64,000 bases of DNA, taken from contig JAJUBI010000005.1 in NCBI GenBank assembly GCA_022419385.1, positions 2,542,001 through 2,606,000 on the forward strand. The letters run 5' to 3'. Below, piece by piece: positions 34,195 through 46,249 of the stretch. A model generated the notes under the pieces. That model did not search any database, was not told where the DNA came from, and saw only the letters and a program-made list of their open reading frames with translations. This DNA comes from Paraconiothyrium sp. Pb-2020. Taxonomy: Eukaryota > Ascomycota > Dothideomycetes > Pleosporales > Didymosphaeriaceae. A program made the translations under genes and the position numbers. Each line of letters opens with the position of its first letter. The stretch's first letter is position 1.

Positions 34195-35977
34195 ATGGGT
34201 GGGCACGCATTTCGTTACCTACACTGCCCGCGCATACCGCCTGAGTTATACCTTCACGTTCGCGAACAGACCACTGGTGTATGTTAAGTCATATTATTTT
34301 CATATCTCAATGGGGGTTCATGAGCTTTTGAACTATGCTAAATACACATAGGCTCTCCAGAAAATCTTCAAACATGTCGTCGTCCCGACTGAGATGCCTG
34401 CAAAGCCTGATTATGGCGACGTCGATTTTCTCGTCTCCGGATTCCTGCTTGCTCCACCAAGTGCCGCCCTCGATTGGCAACGTATGGTCGCAAAATTCAA
34501 AGATGCCTTCGGTACTCCGCATGGTAAACGTGGGTACTTGAACCCGGACGTTATGTATTTTGCGATACCCAGGCCCAACGATGAGCACGTCTGGATACAG
34601 ATCGACGTCAAGGTGTGCGACACTGATGACGATCAAGCCTTCGCCTGGAACCAATTCCAGCTCGACTATGCTAGCGGATTGAAGATGTTGGGATCGCTGA
34701 TCAAGCCGCTCGGTTTAACGATCAGTCCGACCGGTCTGCACATTCGCGTGGCAGAAATGGAAGCTACAAATTTCGCAGGTAGCCTCGTTCGCGTGACCAA
34801 GCAACCTGCCGACGTGCTCAAGATCTTGGGACTGGATAAGCGGTTCCTATACCATGGTTTTGCTACTACCGAGGAGAGTAAGTAGGATTTATGTAACATA
34901 TAGGAAGTTCTACTGACGAGGATAGTCTACCGATATTTCGCTTCCACCTGGGTCTTCAATCCAGCACATTATGCCGCACGACTGGAGGAAGGCAAATATC
35001 GTGACCACCTCGAAGACCGCTCTGGTCCATGGGTCTCCTTCGTTACCGAATGGCTACCGAAGCAGTACACCGGCTATTGTCTACTCGATCAACACATGTC
35101 GCTCGATGAGTGGCGCAAGAAAATGAGGGACTCAATACGTGAGAAAGTATTCACAATGTTCCCTGAGATCACCCCAGAGTACTATGTCAAGCGTCGTACA
35201 TATCTCAAGAAAATCGAGGAGCACCGTCTACAGCAGCTGCTCATGGGGGCAATTCCGGTGGGACAGGACGGTTGGAGTGAGGGCATCGCTCAGCCAAACC
35301 TGATTATTCAAGAGATAACTCCAACAACACCGCAGCTCGAGTCAGCCATCATTGGCGACATCACTCCAGCATGCACGATGCAGCAATTTGACAGCGAACT
35401 GGCAGCACCAGATGATATAACCTTTGAATGTCCACCAACCCCTCCCCACACACCGCCTTCCTCCGTCAAGTCTGTCGAACCCGAGATGGCAAGCCACATA
35501 ACTATCAATCCAGCCGCGGATACTCTTTCGACGCCCATCTACTTGCCTTCTCTTCCACGAACCCCGCCCCTCGCCTTCACAGCCCACCCACCTCCTAACA
35601 ACATGTCGCCCAGCGCCAAACTCACCTGCATCTTCCGATGGACGCACTTCTCCCCCACCACCAGCGCACCCTACCTCTCCCGCTCGCCGCGCGAAAAGAA
35701 CTTCTTGATGTCCTGGAGCGACAGCGGAGCCACCGATGCAGTACTAGTCCAGTGGGTGAAGGAGATGTGGTGGGGCATTTGGGTGAGGCAGGCTCATGTT
35801 AACTATGTGGGCATGTGGAAGAGACGATTTGAGAAAGAGGATCGGAAGGCTGAGGAGGTGAGCGCGGAAATGGCGAAGGTGGAGGCCGAGATGGAGACGA
35901 AGGAAAAGGCGCAGATAGAGCTTGAAGCTAGGAAGGCGAAGATCTACGAGAGGCTGAGAGTGATTAACGGGGATTGA
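34195..35977 (+). CDS. nucleotidyltransferase-fold protein of unknown role
   Basis: Exons 34195-34278, 34352-34877 and 34926-35977 fit in phase and give 553 residues. It starts MGGHAFRYLHCPRIPPELY. The segment KPDYGDVDFLVSG has the D-x-D metal motif (Asp51, Asp53), and WIQIDVKVC supplies a third Asp (Asp113), the layout of the polymerase-beta-like nucleotidyltransferase fold; the classic upstream Gly-Ser motif is not obvious. Further on come WLPKQYTGYCLLDQHMSLDE and MFPEITPEYYVKRRTYLKKI, then a Pro/Thr-rich linker (CPPTPPHTPPSSVKS). A C-terminal helical region follows, ending in coiled coil (EMAKVEAEMETKEKAQIELE). Such proteins are frequent and often expanded in filamentous fungi; substrate is unknown. 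Transfer activity is inferred from the motif only. Confidence 0.82.
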
Positions 35978-36286
35978 CTAAAGAATGGGATTGCAAAGCT
36001 TGGGCTGCATGGAAGAAGATACGGACGGATTTGCGACATCGATAGGCGGGACGACAGTGCCCAATCTTGCTCATTGGTCTGGGTTTGAGCGTGGTTATTG
36101 GTGAGCTGCCTTCTTCAGTTGTTTGCTGAAGACTTGCACATCACTCTTCCGGTAGAGAGTATCCCCAAACCAGTCATGGAAAGCATAACGTCATGAGGCT
36201 ACTCCGTGGCAGCGTGTTTTGCTCGTGTCTAGATACGTGTCTTTTTCGATTACCAATGCCATCTCACTTCCCTGTTTTTCGCCCCC
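35978..36286. other. short intergenic gap between convergent genes
   Basis: 308 nt between the stops of two convergent genes. Nothing seen in it. Confidence 0.5.
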
Positions 36287-36974
36287 TCACAGCATGGTCT
36301 TCGCAAAGTGCAGTCCCTCTGCCCAATGCCACAGCCGGGCATCCACCCTCTTGCCCTCCTTATCGTACTGGATCAATCGGTCATATAGCTCCTCCAACGG
36401 CACCACTACGCGTTCAATGAACTCTCCATCATCTAGCGCCTGTTCCGGCTCCTTATCGTTATCCTTCAATTGCACCTCCACCGTTGCCAACTGCATGTTC
36501 GCCGTGCTCATGCCTGGGTCGCTCACGATTGTTGGGCTGAGATTAGTCACCTCGCCCCTGTAGCCCGTCTCCTCATGCAGCTCGCGCAAGCTCGCCTCCT
36601 TAGGCGTCTCCTTCTCGTCGATGAGGCCAGCAGGGAACTCAACGCAGACCGCGTCTACTGGCGGGCGGTATTGCAGGATGATAATCGTCGAGGGCGGGCG
36701 ATTGGGGTGTCGGATTACAGTGCTGATGGCGACGGCGTCAACGCCGGATTTGCCGCGGGTTTTGCGTGAGGCGGCTTCCCAGACGCGGGGCTTGCCTGTT
36801 TGGTCGGACCAAGAGATCTTTTGGAATTCAATCCTGCATTGGTGACTGATGAGCGGAAGTTGCGGATTGCGATAGCCCTTGTTGGGCTTAGAAAATTTCG
36901 CCAACATTAACATACCACTTGGCCTCATTGGCCGGAAGCGCGTCTACGGACGTGATCTTCGGTGACTGCGGCAT
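36287..36974 (-). CDS. YSA1: ADP-ribose pyrophosphatase (Nudix, YSA1-like)
   Basis: Hydrolyses ADP-ribose and related nucleoside diphosphate sugars to AMP plus sugar phosphate, limiting free ADP-ribose. Exons 36916-36974 and 36287-36833, with an 82-nt intron splitting a Trp codon; 201 residues. It starts MPQSPKITSVDALPANEAKW, then IEFQKISWSDQTGKPRVWE, and IILQYRPPVDAVCVEFPAGL immediately before the Nudix box (GLIDEKETPKEASLRELHEETGY), with the REL-EE catalytic and metal-binding residues intact. The SDPGMSTANMQ loop after the box is typical of the YSA1/NUDT5 group. The frame continues upstream with SLFSTYRPLFAAYN, so a mitochondrial leader from another start is conceivable. Confidence 0.93.
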
Positions 36975-38073
36975 GTTGTACGCTGCAAATAGCGGACGAT
37001 AGGTGCTGAATAGGCTGGCGACCGGGGATTTGCAGACGCTGCGGCAATATATTTTGATCCTGTGGTTGATCAGGATAGAAGAGGGTTTCACATACATTGA
37101 TCACTCATGCTGGCTACACGGCAGGAGGACGCGTGTTGATGGCGACGGATACACTAGAGGTTCCCCCACTATACGTCACCATAAGAACTAGCGCGTTTTC
37201 GACTCGCGACATCACATGATATTCCTGCTTCAGGGTCGTCACTTCCAGTGATACCAAATTGGACCTCGCGGCTCCTTATGTCCATCTACTTCACATGAAG
37301 AGGGACATCTGGAACTATATTCTATATGCTGTATAGAGCATCATATGTGTCAAACTTCAAACGATTAACCCAAAAGCACAGCGTGCAAGGGATTATAATT
37401 GGTAAGAGGCGTGTTAACGTGTGGGCAGCACTTTGGGTAACGTTGCTCATAGAGGTTTAGGAACGCGATAGTCTACTCCATGCGTATTCATAGCGACGAA
37501 CATGCCCTTCAATGTCGCAGGTCAAGACATCCTATTCACGAAAGCGCGCGCCTAGCTGCAGTGTGCCGAGATCAGGTGCGCTCGACGGACTGCAGGTGAT
37601 ATGACCACTAGTGGCGCTGTATCCATGGGTTTGCTGCTGCCACGTTGACCTGCGTGGTTCTCGCGTTCCTCTACCATCTTTTGTCTATCCTTTCGCTCCT
37701 TGTTCTGTTGTGCCTGCTTGGAAGTAGAGGCTTCTGCTAGGACCTGTTCCTCTTCTGTCCTTTCCCTTTCAATGACGTCTACCAGCGTCGTATTTATTAC
37801 CTGATGCGCTGACAGGGAAAATTTCTTGCCTTCCTTCTTCGACCTGAGTCGCATAGTCAACATGTTCTGTCCTTCGTTTCTTTCACCGGCTGATCTAATA
37901 CCTATTTTCAAAGTTATGCCAAGTGAGCTCCACCCTTAGTATCGGCCTGTATTCTACGTCCCCAATTCTGTGTATTGTCGGCTTCTTCCTGCTCCTCCTC
38001 TGGTATGCCCGCACGTTTGACGAGAATGCCACATGATGCAGTGCATTACGGAGCCTGACCATGACGATACCTC
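36975..38073. other. intergenic, one doubtful small ORF
   Basis: 5' region of the Nudix gene, then unassigned DNA. The only frame of interest is listed separately at 37552-37911. Confidence 0.4.
37552..37911 (-). CDS. doubtful small ORF with charged helix
   Basis: 119 codons from ATG. Residues 45-95 are strongly charged and helix-forming (VIERERTEEEQVLAEASTS, then KQAQQNKERKDRQKMVEERE), resembling charged C-terminal tails seen on fungal DNA transposon proteins, but no transposase domain is near. It may be a fragment of a lost element or chance. Confidence 0.3.
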   Translation of the reverse strand: MKIGIRSAGERNEGQNMLTMRLRSKKEGKKFSLSAHQVINTTLVDVIERERTEEEQVLAEASTSKQAQQNKERKDRQKMVEERENHAGQRGSSKPMDTAPLVVISPAVRRAHLISAHCS

Positions 38074-39080
38074 ATGTTCTCATCGTCACCGTACCTGCAG
38101 ACGTCTTTTCCAGCAAAACTCGATGAGGATGGTTATAAACCGCAAGGCTACCACAGGCTCGCATCAGCGATGGGCTTAAGCAATGAGCTGGCGATATTCC
38201 GCAGATTCGACGACCTGAACATAATTAGCCTGATGAGCCTGCAAGCAGAGCTGATTGAGCTACGAGATGGATTTCACTCAGTATGTGACGACAATTGAGA
38301 AAGCGGACTAGAATTTAGTCTAAGTTTCACTGCCCTACTTGAGCGCAAGTAATTAGCGAACAGCCTCTAGTACGAACGATTGTTAGCGATAATGAAGAAG
38401 ATGAATTAGTATAGTGACACGAAGCCAATATTGGGCACACTGACTGAACCCCGCACATGAAAGACTTCTACAAGGTTCGCAGCCGAAGTGGAAAGCGAAA
38501 GAAGATAGTAAGCAATCGCCGCCTGGCAGTGACTGTGATAGATCAGCTCAGCAAACCAGCCAGGACTAGCATACATCATCTAGAAGATTGGCTTCGCGAT
38601 TTCAAAGGGGGGTGCATCGCACCTTCAAAGAGATAAAATCTTTGCATGGCACAAAAACCTTCGTTTTGACTTCTTTACCTGTCACAGGCCTCGTTTAGAC
38701 CAAGATGCTCTCACAAAAAAGGATGACTCACCGGCCGGTAACATTGTAACATTGAATCTGGGGTCACAGCGACAAGCAAATGGGTGGCCGCATCATAGAT
38801 GAAGAAACAGGTCTTGTCAACTATCACGAAGGGCGTCTTAGCAGAGTGACGAAGTTCATATCAACGACCATCGCATCAAGAATGCCTGACTGCCATACTA
38901 CGATTATACTTCGAGGAGAGATCGCTAACGCCAATCTACACTGCGATTGGTATCACAGCGGCGTTTGCAGTTATCGTAGTGGTCTTTACGACTGGTGCGC
39001 GGTATATTCAGGTGTTTATGGCTACAGCGGGACCAGCAGCTGTGGAAGTGGCGTTTATTGGTAGTGCGGAGAAGAAGTGA
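38074..39080 (+). pseudogene. relic of a DUF6594 membrane protein
   Basis: DUF6594 proteins are uncharacterised, often multicopy fungal proteins with a helical N-domain and two or three C-terminal membrane segments. The N-terminal signature is present at 38140-38270 (GYHRLASAMG, ELAIFRRFDDLNIISLMSLQ, AELIELRD). The C-terminal part is in another frame from 38780 (IIDEETGLVNYHEGRLSRVT, FISTTIASRMP), and the last membrane part in a third frame from 38937 (AIGITAAFAVIVVVFTTGAR, then QVFMATAGPAAVEVAFIGS), with stop 39078-39080. The middle (38300-38770) contains stops in all frames, with one readable piece near 38460-38630. At least two frame breaks plus stops: a dead copy. Confidence 0.75.
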
Positions 39081-40000
39081 TGTGAGGGAAAGGCGCAATG
39101 TACCCAGTTTCGACACTCCCGCTAAAAGTCAGTCACTCGTTCCTATTCTAGCTTTGACCCACAATCACGTCGCTCGTCTCCGTACTATCGCTCCATGTAA
39201 ACTTCATTTTGTTTGATACATATGCGAAGGTAACATGTTTTGCATCACAGAACTTCGGTTCAGACAGCGTCTTGTTACCTACAATAGGCGAAACAGTTCT
39301 AAATAATATACCAAAAGAAATAGTATATCAGAGTACATGAAGCCTTCATTGTTTCGTTGAGACTCAAGTGTGAAGACGAACCTTTGCACAGCACCGATAA
39401 ACAGTGTCCACTTATTGACAAGATAGATTTTGGTCACATCAAATCTCACCCAAGTCTTCTGATGCCCTTCTACATGATATAGCAAATCACGACAAAAGAC
39501 TATCGTAGAGGTCCGCGCCGTGCAGAACCAGGAACGAGCCAATACGCAGCTCATTACAGGTCATCCAGTTCCTTCCCGAAAAGAGGTGTTCTTCCGTTCA
39601 AGACGAGGGTATTTGATCGAAACGGGGTTTGATCCTAAAAGAGAAGATGAATAACCGGATCCAGTTGGCTCTATTTCCTACGAATCTACCCATACCATCG
39701 ATATATGTGACAGTTTGCAAGATTTAGAAATCCCCATAACGACCTGCCCTTTCCAGTAGCTTGGCATCTCGTATAGAGCTAGAAGCGGGCAGGCCCGAGA
39801 CACCGGCGGCCAATCAGAGAGCCCGCTCGGAATGTCGCTATCTTGACCGCATATCTTAAGTATAGCTGTGTTCGTGAAATGGCTGCTGCAGTGTGTTGGC
39901 GAGGCTGCAGGTTTGCGTTCGCACCACGATATCTGGTAGCTGCGCAGCCATGTCCACCAGCTTTAGCATGTCAAAGCAATGAACTAAACTCGAAATTGTC
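39081..40000. other. intergenic, no gene supported
   Basis: 0.9 kb of unassigned DNA with only short chance frames. Confidence 0.4.
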
Positions 40001-40378
40001 ATGGAGCTTGCTGTGATCCCGGTAAGTGGAGCTCTGAGAATTGGTAGAGGTGAAGCAGAGATGCTGACGACCGACAAACATCAGCCGGCAGCGGTGCGTA
40101 CTACTCATGATCACGCCGCTGAGCAAGATCCTCCTCCTACATACTGTGAAGATCACGAATCGCCTCCTCCGACTTACCAAAATGCCTCTCGGCCCCGGAA
40201 GAGTTCCCCATCACGTTATGGCGCGTTGCGGAATCGGCTTGTGTGGGGTGTGTTATTGACGCTCATCACTGCAGCTGTCATAGCGACACTGGCTGCCGTC
40301 TTCACCCTTCAAGCCAAGAACCACGCCAGGCAGAGCTCTAATGCACGTGGACGAATGGTCGTTGGTCACGTTCATTGA
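40001..40378 (+). CDS. small single-pass membrane protein with two PPxY motifs
   Basis: A single frame of 125 codons. The N-terminal part contains two PPxY-type motifs, DPPPTYCED near residue 44 and SPPPTYQN near 56, which in other proteins bind the WW domains of Nedd4/Rsp5 ubiquitin ligases. A basic stretch (RPRKSSPSRYGALRNR) precedes one clear membrane helix (LVWGVLLTLITAAVIATLAA), followed by a short tail. This resembles small Rsp5 adaptors in plan, but I know no homologue. Met at 40061 (MLTTDKHQP) is an alternative start and would drop a low-quality leader. It stands alone in gene-poor DNA; the prediction rests on composition and motif arrangement. Confidence 0.5.
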   Translation: MELAVIPVSGALRIGRGEAEMLTTDKHQPAAVRTTHDHAAEQDPPPTYCEDHESPPPTYQNASRPRKSSPSRYGALRNRLVWGVLLTLITAAVIATLAAVFTLQAKNHARQSSNARGRMVVGHVH

Positions 40379-40937
40379 GCAAAGTTAATGAGGAGGGGAT
40401 GCTCAAGTCGCAGGATCAACGATGCGATGCCTATACGTTGAATTGTCGAGTTTTTCGAGTGGAAGGTGAAAGCATGTCTGAATACGTGTACCAACAAGGC
40501 CCTGGATCTGATCTTATCATGGTGGAACGTGGGATTGGAGTCTTAACGATCCGATAAACCAGTGCTCACGGGTAATCTTGAGGTGAAGAGAGTTGTCAGC
40601 CATGATGCAAAGAAAGGTCGAAATGTGGGCTACAAGTGTCGACACCAACACACCGCGCTCACTAGCGGCAATCCGAGCCCATAGCCCTAGGTTTAGGGTT
40701 CCTACTGTACGAAGTGCCCCTAGTCATTGCTAGTAAAAGAGATCTGCCGTTCCGGTTACATTGAAGGTTTACACTTGATTGCCCTCAACAACAAGAAAAT
40801 CACCTACATTCTCCTTAAGAACGAATGTTACTTGTATAATGTCTAGAAGAACGAGCTACAATTGTGATCTTCACCGGCATCCGTTCGCATTCAACCGCAC
40901 TTCATACCTACCTAAACGCGCCCTGCCAACAAGGCGT
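40379..40937. other. intergenic, no gene supported
   Basis: 3' regions of the two flanking genes. Nothing else seen. Confidence 0.45.
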
Positions 40938-41680
40938 CTACGAGCAGGGGCCCCAGTCCTTTTGGCACCAATTCGCCGCACCGCAGAAGTCAGCTCCTTT
41001 GCCGCAGAAATTACTTCCCGAGCAGCACAGCCCACCCCCACACTTCTTATTCACGATCGGACCACACGTTTCACCCTCACCCGCCGTACCTGGCGTGTCC
41101 GTCTGCAACGAAGGCTTTTTCTCACTATCGCATTTCCCATACCCAGCCTGGCATCCCGTTCCACAGTACAGATTCCGGTCCTGGATGTCGTTCTTAGGCC
41201 CGCAGTGACCGGCGGAAGAGCAGCAGCGGTAGAAATACCCGCCGAGGCCGGCGCCGGGACAAGATACACCGCCTTCGCCGTGGCCGCAGACATCAATCAC
41301 CGGGACTTGGGAATCGTAGGGGGGGGTAGTGGAGGTCGCTTTGGCGGAGGTCTTGAGAGTGGATGATGTTGTGCCCGAGGCGCAAGAGGAGCCTATGCCA
41401 GAGAAGGACTTGAGGCAGGTCTTGGGGTCGCAGTAGGCGGCGCCTGTGTCGCACTGTGGGGTGGTTAGAAACGGGAATTGGGAGCTAGCATTGTGACGGG
41501 AAGACGGACCCAGCCGTATTGGCTACCTGGACCACGTGTTAGCTGATAACTTGAGGAGCTTGGGAGTGAAAACGAACAGCATTTTTCGGCAGCGCAGATT
41601 TGGTCGTTGTATTTCGGTCCGCATTTCTGTCCCACGCCAACAGAAGCCAGCGAGAGAAGAGCAAGAACGAAAGCGCGCAT
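40938..41680 (-). CDS. secreted chitin-binding protein, hevein-type modules, first module broken
   Basis: It starts with the signal peptide MRAFVLALLSLASVGVGQ and a first module, CGPKYNDQICAAEKCCS. A likely intron (about 41527-41572) leads to QYGW, but the expected Cys-Gly and the next splice donor are missing before the downstream exon. From about 41457 the frame is clean to the stop at 40938: CDTGAAYCDPKTC, a Ser/Thr linker, a second unit with many Cys (CGHGEGGVSCPG, YRCCSSAGHCGPK, YCGTGCQAGYGKC), a linker, then a third module (CGPIVNKKCGGGLCCSG, NFCGKGADFCGAANWC). Chitin-binding modules of this kind let fungi bind their own or foreign chitin, often to shield walls or modify them. The break near 41500 is either a short deletion or a splice arrangement I cannot resolve. 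Confidence 0.75.
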
Positions 41681-42769
41681 AGCGATTACAGAATGGTAAT
41701 TATGATTTTTACAGACTCACAATGCCAAAAGCGGATGTATAAATTCCTGTTCTTTGATGTCAGACAATGACAGGAATCAAATCGATAACATATTAAGAAA
41801 GCTTCAATGTTCCCATGGCTGCGGTCAATTTACTCTTTAATCCGTGGCAGTCCCACCTCCCTCTCTTGTTAGCTTTATTGATGGATAGGCACCCCCTGCC
41901 CTGTACCAAACATTCGAGTCGCGCCAACAACTGCACGCAAGCGCAATGCTAACGACCACAATAGGTCCCTGTCAAGTCTAGCTTCCGGTAGGCAGGCTGA
42001 GAATACAGCCTACGGGACCGAACGCCTCCCCCATGTCGAGCATCGCTAGAAAGTAAATGGGTGAAGCGTCGGCGGTTCTTAAGCATTTCGTTAGAGAGTG
42101 TCACTGATATATGGTGCCGCCGCTAATTTGCTTGTATACCGTGGAAGCTTGCCCCTTATTTAACTGAAAAGGAAAATAGTGGTACTAGCGGCATGCAGCC
42201 AGTCCAATAAGAAGAGTCCTTGATAACCCTCATCATGTGCGTCGCTGGGCACGCTGATTATCGGTACTCGGCTCCGCGATGTGGATTCTGTGCAGGGTGG
42301 GACCAAGTGATGTTGAGCACTTTTGCGGAGATCGGAGCCAGGATTTTAGAATATTCGATAGTTTTTCTGGAACACACGGAACACGGTAACATGACTGCAT
42401 GATCACCTCCCAGAGTGCTGTCGTCGCTGAAAGGGTGCATATGTTGAATCAAAAACATTGAATCGATTCGCGTAATGTCGTACCAATTGGCTCAATCGAA
42501 ATACGAAAAAATGCATTATCCGTTACACTGACATAGTATATTGACGAATGTAGTGGAACGATGGTTCATGGACTGGCGTTACTTAAACCTAGTGTGCCGT
42601 ACACATTGTCCGTTGATTGTTATGTCTGCTCTTCCCAATCCCAGGCTTGTCCGCAAGCTGCATCATTATAACACAGCCATGCGCTTCGTACACAGAAGGA
42701 TTGGACCTTCCGTCTTGCCAATCGGAAAACTTCCGTAGAAGTAGGATTTAACACCCGTTCATATCACAT
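41681..42769. other. intergenic, no gene supported
   Basis: Promoter of the chitin-binding gene, then unassigned DNA. Frames are at most about 66 codons. Confidence 0.45.
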
Positions 42770-43743
42770 TTACTCTCCCGCCTGGATTAGGTAGCCTCCG
42801 TCGACAGGGATTGTCTGTACAAAATAAGTCAGGCGCAGATCGCTTACGTTGCAAACAATTGCCTACCTGTCCATTGAGATACTGACAGCTGGCACAAAAT
42901 AGTACTGCAGCAGCCATATCCCGATCGTTTCCGGGCCGCCGCGATGGCAAGCCTTCTTTGTGTTCCTTTGGCATCTCACTCTTCTGATTGTCGTCCCTAC
43001 TCTCACCCGTGGTCATCTCACTAGGGAAGACGCCAGGTGCAATACTATTCACTCGGATCTTGAAGCCCATCTTCGCGATCTCCGCTGACAGCATCCTGTT
43101 AAGGTGGATCTGGGCTCCCTTGCTGGCATTGTAGCTGAAGTGGCCCTGCGAAATCTTGACAAGACCTGAGATGCTGGTGATATTGATGACAGTACCACTG
43201 TAGCCGTATTGGTGTTCGCTGGCCTTCTGTAATAAAGGTAGGAAAGCGGTGGTCATAAGGAACGGACCGACGACGTTGGTAGCATACACGGAAGTCCACT
43301 CTTCAACTGAGGTTGGTCCAAGTAGATTTTCGCGCATCTCTTCAGGAGACTCATGATGCGTCTCGGTCTTGCCGGGGGCAATGCCAGCATTATTCACAAG
43401 GATGCAGAGACACTTCTCGCGCGACTCGATGTCTTTGACGATTTTCCTATGTACGTTAACATCTCTTCGTGTCGCATCGGTGGTATATAACTTACTGAAC
43501 ACCCTCCTTGCTTGCTACATCACCCTGAAGTGGGATAATCTGACCGGCAATGTCCTTACCATGCACCTCGGCGACCTTTTCGAGCTTTTCCTCGGTCCTG
43601 CCAACGATATACACCTTAGCTCCGTTGACAGCCAATGCTTGTGTAATCATCAGGCCGATGCCTGATCCACCCCCTGTTACCAGCGCAACTTTATCTTTGA
43701 CATTGAAGACCTCTCCAAGCTGTAGATTAGCGTTGTTTGACAT
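42770..43743 (-). CDS. short-chain dehydrogenase/reductase
   Basis: NAD(P)-dependent oxidoreductase of the classical SDR family. Exons 43496-43743, 42867-43446 and 42770-42814 (the last only 15 codons), with introns of 49 and 52 nt; 290 residues. The cofactor motif TGGGSGIG lies at 23-30, NNAG at 101-104, catalytic Ser near 174-176 (INITSISG), Tyr188 and Lys192 (FSYNASKGA). The C-terminus NGQTIPVDGGYLIQAGE is typical of classical SDRs. The residues after beta-2 (IVGRTEEKLEKV) suggest NADP preference. It begins MSNNANLQLGEVFNVKDKVA. There are no biosynthetic neighbours, so the substrate is unknown. Confidence 0.95.
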
Positions 43744-46249
43744 TTTGTGGTATGATCGTGCGAATTGGTTGTATATCTGTTTTCTTTTCGATGTTGTGGG
43801 GTTGTGTGAGATTTGTTGGGGTATGGAAAGGTCGACATATGTGCGCATGCTGTGTGACGACTCGTTGACGTCAGATAAACACGTCGGAGAGAAAGAGCAG
43901 AGCGCGTCAAAGTAAAGGGCATAAGGCTGAGAATCATGATGTCGCCGTTCTAAACCTGTGGAATGGCTGCATGAAAGTACTGTAAACGGTGACTGAATAG
44001 TGTGCTTTATTGTAGGAAGTAGTGGACCGCACAGGCCCTAACAACGTGAACGTTACATCATGGGTAGAACCGCTGCAAGTCACTTTATGCGACCTTTAGT
44101 ATGAAGAAGAACCATAGGTATTGTACGTAGCGGGACGCTATGTAATTAGAACCTGGGTTGCTATGTTGACTGTCAGAGGAGTGCTCTGAGATTACATACT
44201 GGTGCAGGATGCCGATGCCAAAAGAAGGCTAACCACACTGAGCTTCCTTTACTATTTAGGGCCGGTGTCGGTGCGGCGCCTCATGCCGCCGAACACCAAT
44301 TAACCTTACCTATAGTTAGATAGCTAGGTAGGTAGGTATACGGGACTCCACGTGATATGACAGCGGTTGTTTGTCTTGCATTTTCGCGCTCTCGAGGCTT
44401 TTGCACAGCTGTCGAACCAGTATGAGTGACCGTAAAAACCCGCCGTCCTGAACATCTACCGCTTCGTCAGCTGGACGGAGGCGTCAGTACAACCTACACG
44501 AAGGGTTTTCAACCAGCTTCTAAAGTGCCTCTAGTACCACTCCACGTTGAATCAGTTAAGTTACTTGGGCCCTGGAAACCAAGCAAGGAGAACTTGCCGA
44601 TTATTAATGGCGCTTGTCGTTAACCTCACAATATCCCAACCGTGCCACAACCCTTCATGTTGTTTACGACCTGTGCGGCCTAGGGAAGCTTAGTGAGATA
44701 TACTCCCAGCAAGGCATTGCCCTTACTCGGGGTCTACCTACTCAATGGAACTGTGCATATATGTTCCCATTGCCAACATGACATACTAGCCTATACATGT
44801 AATTGTCCAGACAACAAGAATAAGCGTTGTGAGAAAAGTCTAATTGCCACCCCTGGGAGATATTTGCTTTGATGTCGCTATGAATGCTCCGACGACCGAC
44901 CCGCCAAACCGCAGGTTGGATGACCTGCGTTTTTCAATTTGCTTATCTAATGGCTAGAACGTGCAGGGCGCCCAACCAAACACTTCCGCTACCCGACAGA
45001 ATATAAGCGGTGTAGTTTACGGATTCGGAACTCAAGACAGACAGAGGGTTTGCACTGACAGGCCATCAGCAACAAGGATGGCGTTTGCACCCGTATAGAA
45101 GACAGCGCTAGGCACGTATGATAATTGCAGCTCAGACTTCATCTTTGGGTGCAGGGCTCAAATGTGAGTTCAGGGTCCGGGATCAAAGCAATTGACGGAA
45201 GAGATATGAGTATAACACACCTGGGCATGGTCGTAGTGGCGAGATGAGAAAGAGTCGTCACCCTTTGCGTACAGGGCATGATGCGAACCTTGTAGAAGAG
45301 TTTGATCACAATAATAAAGGAGGTATCGTCATGTCAGAAGGACGTGGTAGACCCGTTCTCAGGATGTAAGCTTGAAGATTTTACGTGTATCTGGTTGATT
45401 GGCAGATTGGCAAGGTTAATTACGCTTTTCTCCTTGCCGTTGGTAGACCGGCCTAACATGCCGACGCTTCTCGTTGTACCTTCCGAAGTGGCTCGAACGG
45501 CAAGTGTGGACCGAAAGCTCAAGGACGGTGGGCATGGAGAGCATCGGGTTCAAGATGCGTTGGCAGGAATCGGAATCCCGAAGATATGAACACGAGTTTC
45601 AGTGAGAGCCTAGATAGGGCCGGTATCAACAAGAAGAGCATGTGACCAAAACTGGCCAATTGAATAGATGACTATGCAGAAATATTGCCTCAACGTCATT
45701 GGCTATGTGAAAATGAATAAGTACCCTGCACGTCAATCAGCATTTTTAGTAGCAAGTAGATGTCCGCCTGGGGTGCAGAAGGTCGCGTGGGGGGTTCCAT
45801 GTTGCACGTGCTGGTGCTTTTCGCGCAATTGGGATAACAATCGCATGCATCGTTTATCTGGCAATCACGTACCGTTCATTCACCTGCAGCTATTGTGTTG
45901 GGCAACGACACATGACCCAGAGTCCGGAGAAGAACGGAACAACAGACTAGAGAAGCTATGCGATCAATGGCATCGGTCAGCCTTCATTCTGCGGGTTGAT
46001 GTCTCGACTCTGATATGCTTTAAAACCGCACATGCCTCCCCTCTAATGCATAGTCGAGCACAGCCTCCGACGCCCATTGTGTAAATTAAAACGATTCCGA
46101 GTCTATGACCTCCGATTTTTAATGGACATGTCGCGTGCATTATGAGAGAAAAGAAAAAAGTCCGACCGTCCAACAATATGGGTATGTCTCCGTGCGTTCT
46201 GAGGAAAATTTTGGCCCTGAAGGCGTTCACCACGCACCATCTCCTGGTC
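43744..46249. other. 2.5 kb gene-poor stretch
   Basis: No supported gene. A short TAGG-type simple repeat lies at about 44320-44338. The 45302-45589 frame (95 codons) is the best open frame but matches nothing known. Sequence composition is mixed, and I see no transposon ends. Confidence 0.4.
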
